The notes below the pieces were generated by a model, which worked only from the letters and a program-made list of their open reading frames with translations, made no database searches and was not told the origin of the DNA. A stretch of 64,000 nucleotides of DNA from an uncultured Lachnospiraceae bacterium (lineage in GTDB: Bacteria > Bacillota > Clostridia > Lachnospirales > Lachnospiraceae): the NCBI GenBank assembly GCA_944381515.1, contig CALWLM010000022.1, forward strand, positions 1 through 64,000. Direction: 5' to 3'. Below, one piece after another: positions 25,037 to 33,271 of the stretch (position 1 is the first letter of the stretch; each line of letters starts with the position of its first letter). Both the position numbers and the translations under genes were made by a program.

Positions 25037-25066
25037 CCGCCGCCCTATGCCCATCCTATGCCCGCT

Positions 25067-27064
25067 CTATGCCAATCCGCTCTCTTTCACAAACCGGGAC
25101 TCGCTCTGCGGCCGGTGAAAGCGCTCGGCTGTATAGCTGATATGCAGCCTTTCCTTGGCCCTGGTCATGGCCACATAGAAAAGACGGCGTTCCTCCTCCA
25201 GGGCCTCCGGCGTCTCCGCCCTCTTGTAGGGTGTGATTCCCTCATTGGCATCGGCCAGAAATACCACGGGAAATTCCAGACCCTTGGCTCCGTGCATGGT
25301 CATAAAACGAACGCTGTCCTCCATCTCTGTTTCCGGAGACATATTGCGGGCAGCGCGCATCGCTCCCCTTTCCTCCGCATCCAGCTGCCGCCCCACATAG
25401 GCCAGCCATTCCGCCCCGTTTCGGCAGCCGTCGGCCGTCTCCTGCAGCTGCTCCGCTATCTCGCAGAGACGCCCCTCGCCAGTCTTATCCAGCTCTTCCA
25501 GATACTCATCGTACCCCATATAACGGCGCAGATGGCTGATCGCCGCATAGGGCGGTACCTTTTTCAGCAGAGCCAGATCATAGGAAAGCCGGTCCAGCTG
25601 ATCCAGGCGCCGTTCATCGTCCTCGTAATAGTCGAAGAGATCATCCAGACTGACCGCTTCGCGGCCCAGGGCGCTGCGGCTTATGTACCTTTCCGGATGG
25701 CTGATGACCCTCAGCCAGTCGGATCGTCTGGTGCTGCCTGCCGCTGCCGCCAGATAAGCGCAGAAATCCCGGCAGATAAAGTGACTGTAAATGCCGCCGG
25801 ATCCCCCCTTCACCTGCACAGGAATCCCTCTGCTTTCCATCAGTCTGAGCAGCTGGGCAGGATTGCGGTTGGTGCGATAGAGGACAGCCATCTCACTGTA
25901 GGAGAGTCCCTCCCGGTGATATTTCAGGATTTTTTCTATAATAGCCTCGTTTTCCTCCCGAAGAGTCGGATATGCGTCGGTTGTCACTGCCGCCCCGCAG
26001 CCAAACAAACCTGACGTCTTGTCCTTTTGACCTGCTTTATCTTTTTGGCCAGCCTTGCCTTTTTGACCTGCCTTATCCTTTTTTGCCGCCTTAATCTCCT
26101 TGGGCAGACGGTTTTCATTGCAGCCAATCAGACGGCCGGCAGCCCTCACAATATCCGGATGGCAGCGATAATTGATATTCAGCAGATACTGCTTTGCTTC
26201 GGGATAGGTATGCAGGAAATCCCGCATTCTCTCCGGCGCAGCTCCCCGAAAGCCATAGATAGACTGATCATCGTCTCCTACCACCATCAGATTATTCTCA
26301 GGTCTGGCCAGAAGCTCGGCCAGCTGACACTGAATCCGGCTGCTGTCCTGATATTCATCGATCAGGATATAACGGCAGCGTTCCTGCCAGATCTCCAGGA
26401 TGTCCGGCCGCTGCGTAAATAGCTCCAGGCAGCGGGAAAGCATATCGTCAAAATCCAGCTTTTTTCTGCTTTTGAGCAGTTCCTGATAGCCGCGAAACAG
26501 GGCGGTAAACTCCTGAGAAGAGCAGCTGTTTGGCCGGTAGTCCTCCGGACTTATCCCATTTCCCTTCACATCGCTGATCTCCTTTAATACCTCCTGGTAC
26601 CAGCCCTCCCGGTCATGATAGATTCCCAGCCCCTTTGACACTTCTTCCAGCAAAGCTGCCTTGGCAGCTCCCTGCACCACGCTTCCTCCGTCGTAACCGC
26701 CGCTGTAGCGCAGAATCTGAAAGAAGGCAGAATGAAAAGTCCCAAAGAGCACCTGGCGGCCTGCCGCCAAAGCAGAGCGGACAGACTCCCCCGATGAAAG
26801 GTACGCCAAAGAACCGGCCTCATCCCGACCAGTTTCCAGCTCCTCTTGTATTCTCTTAAAAAACCGCTCCCGCATCTCCAGGGCGGCTGCTCGGGTGAAG
26901 GTAAGCACCAGAATATTTCTGGCCGGAACCCCTCTCTTAATCAGGCTCAGGATACGCTCCACAATGACTGTGGTCTTGCCGGAGCCGGGGCCGGCCAGTG
27001 TCAGGCATGGCCCGTCGAAGTGGGCGATCGCCTGACGCTGTGCCTCGTTGAATTGTCTTGTCAT
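25067..27064 (-). CDS. UvrD/Rep-type superfamily 1 DNA helicase
   Basis: A 665-residue SF1A helicase. Motif I is LAGPGSGKTTVIVERI (residue 24), Ia VLTFTRAAALEMR, II LIDEYQDSS, III GDDDQSIYGFRGA, IV INYRCHPDIV, V FMTMHGAKGLEFPVVFL, VI LFYVAMTRAKERL. At 665 residues it is shorter than PcrA/UvrD (about 730) and lacks the C-terminal Tudor-like extension. Just after motif IV the protein has three KAGQKD-type units encoded by an 18-bp tandem repeat, an odd insertion in the 2B-side linker. It follows gltX by 43 bases. The start site is weak (GAGGAA 13 bases upstream). Confidence 0.93.
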   Translation of the reverse strand: MTRQFNEAQRQAIAHFDGPCLTLAGPGSGKTTVIVERILSLIKRGVPARNILVLTFTRAAALEMRERFFKRIQEELETGRDEAGSLAYLSSGESVRSALAAGRQVLFGTFHSAFFQILRYSGGYDGGSVVQGAAKAALLEEVSKGLGIYHDREGWYQEVLKEISDVKGNGISPEDYRPNSCSSQEFTALFRGYQELLKSRKKLDFDDMLSRCLELFTQRPDILEIWQERCRYILIDEYQDSSRIQCQLAELLARPENNLMVVGDDDQSIYGFRGAAPERMRDFLHTYPEAKQYLLNINYRCHPDIVRAAGRLIGCNENRLPKEIKAAKKDKAGQKGKAGQKDKAGQKDKTSGLFGCGAAVTTDAYPTLREENEAIIEKILKYHREGLSYSEMAVLYRTNRNPAQLLRLMESRGIPVQVKGGSGGIYSHFICRDFCAYLAAAAGSTRRSDWLRVISHPERYISRSALGREAVSLDDLFDYYEDDERRLDQLDRLSYDLALLKKVPPYAAISHLRRYMGYDEYLEELDKTGEGRLCEIAEQLQETADGCRNGAEWLAYVGRQLDAEERGAMRAARNMSPETEMEDSVRFMTMHGAKGLEFPVVFLADANEGITPYKRAETPEALEEERRLFYVAMTRAKERLHISYTAERFHRPQSESRFVKESGLA
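26024..26077. repeat. 18-bp in-frame tandem repeat inside the helicase gene
   Basis: Three 18-bp units (26024-26041, 26042-26059, 26060-26077) encode three lysine-rich hexapeptides in the pattern (D/G)KAGQK. The units differ at a few third-codon positions, so they are not newly made. Confidence 0.9.
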
Positions 27065-27107
27065 GCTGTCTGCATTTCCTCATTCGAATTGTCCTGGAAT
27101 GATCCGC

Positions 27108-28574
27108 TTATGCTGTCTGCAGATCCGCCTCCAGCTTCTCTATGGCCGCCCGAATCCGGCGCAGGGACTCCTCCCGACCCAGAACGGACAAAATCTCCGT
27201 AGCGCCTGCCGGCGTCATCTGCTTGCCGGACAGCGCCGTGCGGATGGGCCACATGATATACCCCACCTTATAGCCCTTCTCCTCGCCATAAGCCTTTAAC
27301 ATCGCATAAAGGGCATCGTTGGAATAGTCCTCCTGCTGCTCCAGCAAAGGCAATACCTCGTTAAGCAGAGACAGAGAGCTCTCCTTGGTGGTCTTCATCT
27401 TTTTGTGGATGTACATGGAGCAGTCATACTCCGGAACCTCCTCAAAGAAGTCCACATGATCCCGAATGTCGGGGAAAATCTCAATACGGGTCTTCACCAT
27501 TGCCGCGATGGTACGCAGATCCAGATCCCTGTGAATCACCTCTTTCAGGTAAGGCTCCGCCATGGAATAAAATTTCTCAAAATCCATCGCCTTCAGATAC
27601 TCGCCGTTCATCCATTTGAGCTTCGTATAGTCAAAGACCGCCGGAGACTTGGAAATATGATGATAGTCAAACTTGGCGATCAGCTCGTCCATGGACATGA
27701 TCTCCTGATTATCCTCAGGACTCCAGCCCAGAAGGGCAACAAAATTGACGATGGCTTCCGTCACAAAGCCCTGCTCCAAAAGATCCTCAAACGAAGAATG
27801 ACCGCAGCGCTTGGACAGCTTTTTGTGCTCCTCGTCCGTGATCAAAGGACAGTGCACATAGGTCGGCACCTCCCAGCCAAAGGCCTCGTAGAGACGATTA
27901 TACTTGGGCGAGGAGGACAGATATTCGTTGCCTCTCACCACATGGGTGATGCCCATCAGATGATCGTCCACCACATTGGCAAAATTGTAGGTGGGATAGC
28001 CGTCGGACTTAATCAGAATCATATCGTCCAGCTCCGCGTTGTCCACCGTAATATCTCCGTAAATCTCATCATGGAAGGTGGTAGTCCCGGTGGTGGGATT
28101 GTTCTGGCGGATTACATAGGGCTTGCCCGCCGCCAGGTTGGCCTCCACCTCCTCCTTGGACAGATGCAGGCAGTGCTTGTCATAGACTGTGATCTCCTTG
28201 CCCGCCACCTCGGTGCGCAAAGATTCCAGCCTCTCCTTATCGCAGAAGCAATAATAGGCCTCGCCCTTCTCAATCAGTTTCTTTGCATATTCCAGATAAA
28301 TACCTGCCGCCTGCCGCTGGCTCTGTACATAAGGGCCGCAGCCGCCATCCTTGTCCGGTCCCTCGTCGTGAACCAGTCCAGTCTCTTTCAGGGTCCGATA
28401 TATAATATCCACAGCCCCCTCCACATAGCGCTCCTGATCCGTATCCTCAATGCGCAGCAGGAAATCTCCTCCCTCATGCTTTGCAATCAGATAGGCATAC
28501 AGCGCCGTGCGCAGATTTCCCACGTGCATCCTGCCGGTGGGACTGGGCGCGAAACGGGTTCTCACTTTGCTCAT
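27108..28574 (-). CDS. gltX: Glutamyl-tRNA synthetase
   Basis: A 488-residue class I synthetase that charges tRNA-Glu (and in bacteria without GlnRS also tRNA-Gln). The HIGH-equivalent is [16 protein letters not shown] near residue 10, and the KMSKS-equivalent is KKLSKRCG near residue 250. [14 protein letters not shown] and [20 protein letters not shown] are also typical. The start at 28574 has GAGGAG upstream and removes a five-codon extension. It is followed by the helicase gene at 43 bases, so the two may be co-transcribed. Nothing unusual is seen. Confidence 0.96.
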   Translation of the reverse strand: MSKVRTRFAPSPTGRMHVGNLRTALYAYLIAKHEGGDFLLRIEDTDQERYVEGAVDIIYRTLKETGLVHDEGPDKDGGCGPYVQSQRQAAGIYLEYAKKLIEKGEAYYCFCDKERLESLRTEVAGKEITVYDKHCLHLSKEEVEANLAAGKPYVIRQNNPTTGTTTFHDEIYGDITVDNAELDDMILIKSDGYPTYNFANVVDDHLMGITHVVRGNEYLSSSPKYNRLYEAFGWEVPTYVHCPLITDEEHKKLSKRCGHSSFEDLLEQGFVTEAIVNFVALLGWSPEDNQEIMSMDELIAKFDYHHISKSPAVFDYTKLKWMNGEYLKAMDFEKFYSMAEPYLKEVIHRDLDLRTIAAMVKTRIEIFPDIRDHVDFFEEVPEYDCSMYIHKKMKTTKESSLSLLNEVLPLLEQQEDYSNDALYAMLKAYGEEKGYKVGYIMWPIRTALSGKQMTPAGATEILSVLGREESLRRIRAAIEKLEADLQTA

Positions 28575-28736
28575 AGCTCTACTCCTCAACTCCTTAACAC
28601 ATTTTTACGCTGTTCAAAGGGAGGCTTACGCCCTCCGCCCCACTATCATACCCGCATTTGGGCAAAAAGTCCAGCCCTGACCGCTGAATTTGCACGGGCA
28701 AAACGAAAGAAAATAACGGATAAAAAGGATGATGGA

Positions 28737-28765
28737 TAGAAATCTGCCCTTGGCAGTGCTATAAT
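28737..28765 (+). promoter_or_regulatory. Probable promoter of the small lipoprotein gene
   Basis: TAGAAA (28737-28742), 17-bp spacer, consensus TATAAT (28760-28765), 53 bases before the start codon. The -35 box matches four of six positions. Confidence 0.5.
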
Positions 28766-28818
28766 AAAATAAAAAACAGGCCGGCAAATTTCGATGGAGA
28801 AAAAGGAGATACACCCAT

Positions 28819-29208
28819 ATGAAAAAGTTAATGGCTTTAACTTTAATGATCGTCTGTGCCATGGGGCTGATAGGATGCAAAAAAGAAGAAACTCACTCGA
28901 TAAGAATTACCGTTCCCGCCGGAAGTACAGAGGAATTTGTGTTTTCGGATGAAGAAATTTCTCCCATTAATAATGAAATTACAATATCCGCGGGCGATGG
29001 ACTGGGCGATACGGCCGTTGTATTAGAACCTGTCGAAGCCAAGGAAGAAAATGTATACGAACCTACATATCTTACGCCAGGCATGCCGGTCGAAATGGAA
29101 GCAGAAAAAGGCGCATGGTTCAAAATCGGAATTTCGCTCCGGAACGATTCCGATACAGATAAAGTTGTTTATGTTGAAGTCAAAGGAGTTGAAGTTCGTA
29201 TTGAATAA
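28819..29208 (+). CDS. Small lipoprotein of unknown function
   Basis: A 129-residue exported protein. Residues 1-20 form a lipoprotein signal (KK start, hydrophobic core, lipobox LIGC). The mature part is acidic and beta-rich (SIRITVPAGSTEEFVFSDEE; GAWFKIGISLRNDSDTDKVV), suggesting a small immunoglobulin-like or sandwich fold. The start has AAGGAG 9 bases upstream and a TATAAT-type promoter. I do not recognise the family. A second small gene follows after 49 bases. Confidence 0.75.
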   Translation: MKKLMALTLMIVCAMGLIGCKKEETHSIRITVPAGSTEEFVFSDEEISPINNEITISAGDGLGDTAVVLEPVEAKEENVYEPTYLTPGMPVEMEAEKGAWFKIGISLRNDSDTDKVVYVEVKGVEVRIE

Positions 29209-29257
29209 TAGTTTTTCATCCAGCAAACAGACACTCTCCGGCAAGGAATATCAAACT

Positions 29258-29758
29258 ATGAGCCAGGCAGAGGACAATTATTATTTGGACAAGGAAAGCC
29301 TGAATGGCATAGGCGTCATTCTTCGGGGGAAGAATATCGTCCTTACCGGGGTATCCGTTCACCAGGAGTCCGTACGGTATCGTGAGAACGATGCATTGAC
29401 TCCCTTTTTAAAAGAAGATTTTTATTTTTTCTTCGATGATGAAAAGCCGCATCTGAACTTTTATGCAGTTCCCGCCATTCTGGTACTGGGATATGACAGC
29501 GCCGGCGGTTATTTTGCAGCGACAGACGATGACTTTTCCTTCGAGGAAAATTTTCCCTTATTTTATATTTCAGCCCAGAAGCAGGCCTACTTTATCACGG
29601 AAGAAAGCAGTCGGTTTTTATCCGGAGAATACCGCTGGCAAAAGGATCTTAGGCCTGCCGACCGGATCAAAATCTATGAATCGAGACAAATGGCAGAAAA
29701 AGATTTTGAGATTCACGATCGACTCAAGCATCCGGTCTACTGCCGCAGCTCGCGATAG
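29258..29758 (+). CDS. Hypothetical protein (166 aa)
   Basis: A 166-residue soluble acidic protein, rich in Phe and Tyr (FYFFFDDEKPHLNFY, GGYFAATDDDFSFEENFPLF). The frame is open upstream into the preceding gene; the ATG at 29258 is taken as the start because it comes after that gene's stop, though its ribosome site (AAGGAAT, 12 bases away) is only fair. No signal peptide or known motif is seen. Its 3' end overlaps the convergent MATE remnant by 22 bases. It may share a transcript with the lipoprotein gene. Confidence 0.55.
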   Translation: MSQAEDNYYLDKESLNGIGVILRGKNIVLTGVSVHQESVRYRENDALTPFLKEDFYFFFDDEKPHLNFYAVPAILVLGYDSAGGYFAATDDDFSFEENFPLFYISAQKQAYFITEESSRFLSGEYRWQKDLRPADRIKIYESRQMAEKDFEIHDRLKHPVYCRSSR

Positions 29759-30183
29759 GTCCGTCCAATTAAAACGGCAGCAATCAAAAAGGTCAGAACA
29801 TCCGATACCGGCATGGAATAAAGAACTCCGTCCAAGCCAAAGAATACCGGCAGAATCAGGGCGAAACCTACGCCGAATATAATTTCACGCACCATGGACA
29901 AAAGTGTGGAAGCCATAGCTTTGCCCAAGGATTGCAGATAGATAAAGGTACCCTTGTTGACACAGGCCAGAATCATCATGCACAGATAAACGCGGAACAC
30001 CTTGACGGCAAATTCTGTATAATATGTGCTCTCATTGCTTGCTCCAAAGATAGCGATCAGCAGGAGGGTAAACAGCTTTCTCGCCCTGTCCTTGCGGCCC
30101 GCGCTCATATTGTAACCCACTACGGGAATGCAGTCGGCCGCCAGTCCAATGGCTATGGAAATAGCGATCTGGAAAAACTTCTA
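29737..30183 (-). pseudogene. MATE transporter remnant
   Basis: The frame gives the C-terminal part of a MATE multidrug/Na+ efflux pump: KFFQIAISIAIGLAADCIPV, VGYNMSAGRKDRARKLFTLL, then IFGASNESTYYTEFAVKVF and LDGVLYSMPVSDVLTFLIAA. A stop codon closes the frame at about 30184, so the N-terminal half (about 230 residues) is gone. Between FTLLLIA and IFGASNE about 20 residues found in intact pumps are also missing in frame. It cannot form a transporter. An intact MATE gene is at 47291. Confidence 0.87.
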
Positions 30184-30199
30184 CCTCCATTTGACGACT

Positions 30200-30255
30200 A
30201 AAAAGAAAGACGAGCGGCCTTTTAACTGAATTTACGCAGATAAACGCCACTCGTC
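30200..30255 (-). terminator. Terminator of the response-regulator gene
   Basis: Minus-strand stem GACGAGTGGC / GCCGCTCGTC (one G-U, loop about 27 bases) followed by TTTCTTTTT. It lies 55 bases past the regulator stop. Confidence 0.8.
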
Positions 30256-30310
30256 ATATCTTATATTATACATTTTTTTGAAATTTTTGCAAAGGCAATT
30301 TTGCACAAAA

Positions 30311-31009
30311 TCACCCCTGCGGATTCGCCTCAAAACGGTATCCTACCCGGGGGACCGTCTGGATATAACGAGGCTCCGACGGATTCTTTTCTATCTTTTT
30401 GCGCAGGTTTCTCACATGAGAAAAGACAGTGCGCAAATCGCCGCAGCTGGGTTTCTTCCAGATATAATGATAGATCTCCTCAAAGCCCAGCACCGTACCC
30501 TGATGGTTCCAAAAATATACCAAAAGTTCAAATTCCGTGGGTGATAAGGCGATTCTTTCGTCTTCCCGCATAAGGGCATGTTCTTTCATGGATAGCACAA
30601 AAGGCCCAAAAGAGATATCCTCCGCCAAAGGGGCGCCTCCCATATTCATCCTTCTCAAAACAGCCTCCATGTGGGCCTGCAGCACCGGATAGCGGAAGGG
30701 CTTGGTCAGATAATCGTCACCGCCCATCCGCATGGCCCGGACGATGGTTTCCTCATCGTCCAGGCAGCTGATAAAAATAATCGGACAATACAAAGTTTTG
30801 CGAAGCTGGACGCAAATATCGATTCCATCTATTCCTGGCAGCATAATATCCAGCAAAATCAGGTCAAAGCTCTGCTGGCGCACCGCCTCATAAGCCTCGG
30901 CCGCATCATGAGCCACCACCGTGGAATAGTCGCCGATTTTATTCAGGTAATGCAGCAGGATATCACAGTTTTCCCGGTCATCCTCCACCAAAAGCACTCT
31001 GTATTGCAT
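30311..31009 (-). CDS. OmpR-family response regulator
   Basis: A 232-residue two-component regulator. The receiver domain (1-120) has the acidic pair VEDD, the phospho-acceptor Asp in LILLDIMLPG (residue 54), and Lys in YLTKPF. The winged-helix DNA-binding domain (about 135-230) has LSPTEFELLVYFWNH and ends VGYRFEANPQG. It is the last gene of the group kinase, flavoprotein, regulator on the minus strand, 80 bases after the flavoprotein. Two perfect 11-bp direct repeats before the flavoprotein gene (33250-33271) fit the binding pattern of this regulator class. A terminator follows. Confidence 0.93.
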   Translation of the reverse strand: MQYRVLLVEDDRENCDILLHYLNKIGDYSTVVAHDAAEAYEAVRQQSFDLILLDIMLPGIDGIDICVQLRKTLYCPIIFISCLDDEETIVRAMRMGGDDYLTKPFRYPVLQAHMEAVLRRMNMGGAPLAEDISFGPFVLSMKEHALMREDERIALSPTEFELLVYFWNHQGTVLGFEEIYHYIWKKPSCGDLRTVFSHVRNLRKKIEKNPSEPRYIQTVPRVGYRFEANPQG

Positions 31010-31089
31010 CTCTCTTCTCCGCCTTCTTTCCCCGCCTTCTTCTGTCCGGCCCCAAAAGCTTCCAGCTTACGCTTTTCGTTCGCCTTATT

Positions 31090-33120
31090 TTATTCCAGGG
31101 CCGCTGCATGAGCGCCGGCAATCCGGCCGGAGGTAAAGGCATAACCCTGAGCCACGCCGCCGTAATTGGTATAGCCCTTGGTATTCGTAAACAAAACGCC
31201 CATGGAATCCGTTCCCACCGCGTAGAGTCCCTCGATCACCTCGCCGCTTTCATCCAGCACCTGCATATCCGCATTTACGTCTAAACCGCCGCAGGTACTG
31301 TAAATATAAGGAGCTCCCGTTACCGCAATGTAATACTCGCTCTCCAGTCCCACAGCTCCCAGACGTTCAAAATACTCCGCCGGCTTGCCAAACTCATCCT
31401 CTCCGCCGGCCGCCGCCGCATCGTACTGCTCGATGGAAGCCGTCACATTGGCCAGATCCATCTTCTCATTGCCGATGGCCTCCACCAGACCCTCCAGCGT
31501 ATCCGCCTTGTAAATAAAGCCTCTCTCGATTCCATCCTCCAGGACAGCGTCAATATTGGCAAGAGGAGTGTCCGCCGTCACGCCGCCCTGACTCAGATAC
31601 CGCCCGCTGGCGTTCATGGAGAAGCCCTGCTCTCTCAGGATATCGATCTGCTCAGCCGACAAAATCGTATAATATTTTGCCCCATTGTTAAAGGCGTTCA
31701 TGGCAATGGTATTCTCCGCCAGGAAACGGCTTCCGGTCTGATCCACAGCCATGACCTCGCCGGAGCAGACAAGACCGTAGGGAATATCATTATCCATGGG
31801 GTCCTCAAAACTGGTGGTAATCATGTAAGGCGCTACAAAATGGGACATGGGAGGCATATCGATATTATATACAGCAGCCCCTGTATCCAGGGCCATCTGG
31901 ATGCCCGCCCCGTCATTTTGAGCCATGCCATAGAGTCTCCAGGCTTCTCCCAGATACTCCTCCTGCATCTGGCTGCTGCCGCCGAAGCCGCCGGTGGCCA
32001 GAATCACCGCGTCTGCATGAATGGTAACCTGGGTGCCGTCCTGCTTAACTGCCTTTACCCCGGTCACGCGGCCATCTTCCACAATCAGCTCCGTGCCTTC
32101 GGTCTCCAGCATATATTGACCGTTCCATTCCTTTTCATAGGCTTCATAGGCATTGGCAAAGAACTGCTCCGTCAGCTCCTTGCCGCCGGAATAGGAGGCA
32201 AAAATACCCCATTTTCCGCCGACAAAACCTTTGGCCGGCTCAAATTCAAAGCCATAGGAGGTAAGCCAGTCCAGTGTTTCGCCAGATTCATCGATCAGCT
32301 CCCGGATTATATCCGTCTTGGCATGCTGGACGCCGTCCACCGTAGTGTAGCTGGTCCAGTCCTCATAGAGAGCCTCCCCGTCTACCAGCTCCTCGCCGGC
32401 TTCCTTGACACGGGTCTCTCCGGAGATGGGATCAGCCCACTCTTCATATTCCGCTTCCACCTGGCTGGGAGCATTGACCGTCATCGGGCCGGAGGTTATG
32501 GCGCTGGTGCCGCCCCATTTGCCCGCCTTATCAATGGCCATGACGGAAGCTCCATTTTCTGCCGCGCTCAGTGCCGCCGCCGTACCGGAACCGCCCATTC
32601 CTACCACAGCTACGTCCACCGTATACTCCTCCGTCTCTGTGGACTGCTCTAAGGGCGTCTGCATCAGGGACAGATCTGCTCCTGCCTGCTCCAGGCAGTC
32701 GCTGACGGCGCTTCGCACAGCCATGGAGGTTGAGGTTGCTCCGGTGACCGCATCTACTGCCAGCGTCTGGTTTTCAATGATTCGGGGAATCATATATTTC
32801 TCCACCATCTGAGGCATGCCATTCGTCTCCCCGTTTTCTCCAATGGCAATCGATACGATCTGATTATCCTGAATCTCCACCGTAACCTGTACCATCTGGG
32901 TCAGATTAAAGCCCCTGGCCTCAGCCTCGTAGGTGCCGTCCTTCATGACAAGTCCTTCTTCGGTCTCCGTCTGGACGTCTGTCTGGGACTGCGTTTCCGT
33001 CTGGGCGCCGGTCTGCTCTGCCGCCGTTGTCCCGTCGGCCGTTCCCGGATTTCCAGAACAGCCGGCGAGCAGCATAGCTGCCGCCAGAAGGGCTGCTCCC
33101 GCTCTCATTCCTTTTTTCAT
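31090..33120 (-). CDS. Exported FMN/FAD flavoprotein reductase (fumarate/urocanate reductase-like)
   Basis: A 676-residue lipoprotein: residues 1-21 form a signal with lipobox LLAGC, followed by a Thr/Glu-rich linker. An FMN-binding domain (about 55-135) has DAVTGATSTS, the DxxTGAT motif where ApbE links FMN to Thr. The FAD-binding-2 domain starts at VDVAVVGMGGSGTAAALSAA (Rossmann) and continues with GGTSAITSG and VILATGGFGG, ending IYSTCGGLDVN and GLYAVGTDSMGVLF. This is the layout of extracytosolic flavin reductases that pass electrons to fumarate, urocanate or enoates; the acceptor is unknown. The start at 33120 has GGAGG; the frame opens 13 codons earlier. It lies between kinase and regulator genes. 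Confidence 0.9.
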   Translation of the reverse strand: MKKGMRAGAALLAAAMLLAGCSGNPGTADGTTAAEQTGAQTETQSQTDVQTETEEGLVMKDGTYEAEARGFNLTQMVQVTVEIQDNQIVSIAIGENGETNGMPQMVEKYMIPRIIENQTLAVDAVTGATSTSMAVRSAVSDCLEQAGADLSLMQTPLEQSTETEEYTVDVAVVGMGGSGTAAALSAAENGASVMAIDKAGKWGGTSAITSGPMTVNAPSQVEAEYEEWADPISGETRVKEAGEELVDGEALYEDWTSYTTVDGVQHAKTDIIRELIDESGETLDWLTSYGFEFEPAKGFVGGKWGIFASYSGGKELTEQFFANAYEAYEKEWNGQYMLETEGTELIVEDGRVTGVKAVKQDGTQVTIHADAVILATGGFGGSSQMQEEYLGEAWRLYGMAQNDGAGIQMALDTGAAVYNIDMPPMSHFVAPYMITTSFEDPMDNDIPYGLVCSGEVMAVDQTGSRFLAENTIAMNAFNNGAKYYTILSAEQIDILREQGFSMNASGRYLSQGGVTADTPLANIDAVLEDGIERGFIYKADTLEGLVEAIGNEKMDLANVTASIEQYDAAAAGGEDEFGKPAEYFERLGAVGLESEYYIAVTGAPYIYSTCGGLDVNADMQVLDESGEVIEGLYAVGTDSMGVLFTNTKGYTNYGGVAQGYAFTSGRIAGAHAAALE

Positions 33121-33223
33121 TCTGTCTTCCTCCTTTTTATCTCCGGCAATCCCCGGCATTTTGCGCCTTTTCTTTGCGCAGCCGTTATTTCCTTTTCCCG
33201 GCCCGGGGACTTCCGTTGTGAAT

Positions 33224-33271
33224 AGTATATCACAGCCGGCTGAGAAGACCGTTGAAATTTCGTTGAAATTT
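33224..33271 (-). promoter_or_regulatory. Promoter with tandem 11-bp direct repeats before the flavoprotein gene
   Basis: On the minus strand AAATTTCAACG occurs twice with no gap (33261-33271, then 33250-33260), directly after the kinase stop codon. Twenty bases on lies TATACT (33224-33229). The hexamer 17 bases before it (ACGGTC) is a poor -35, partly inside the second repeat. A poor -35 overlapped by 11-bp-phased direct repeats is the usual design of promoters activated by OmpR-family regulators, and such a regulator is encoded two genes on. Confidence 0.75.
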
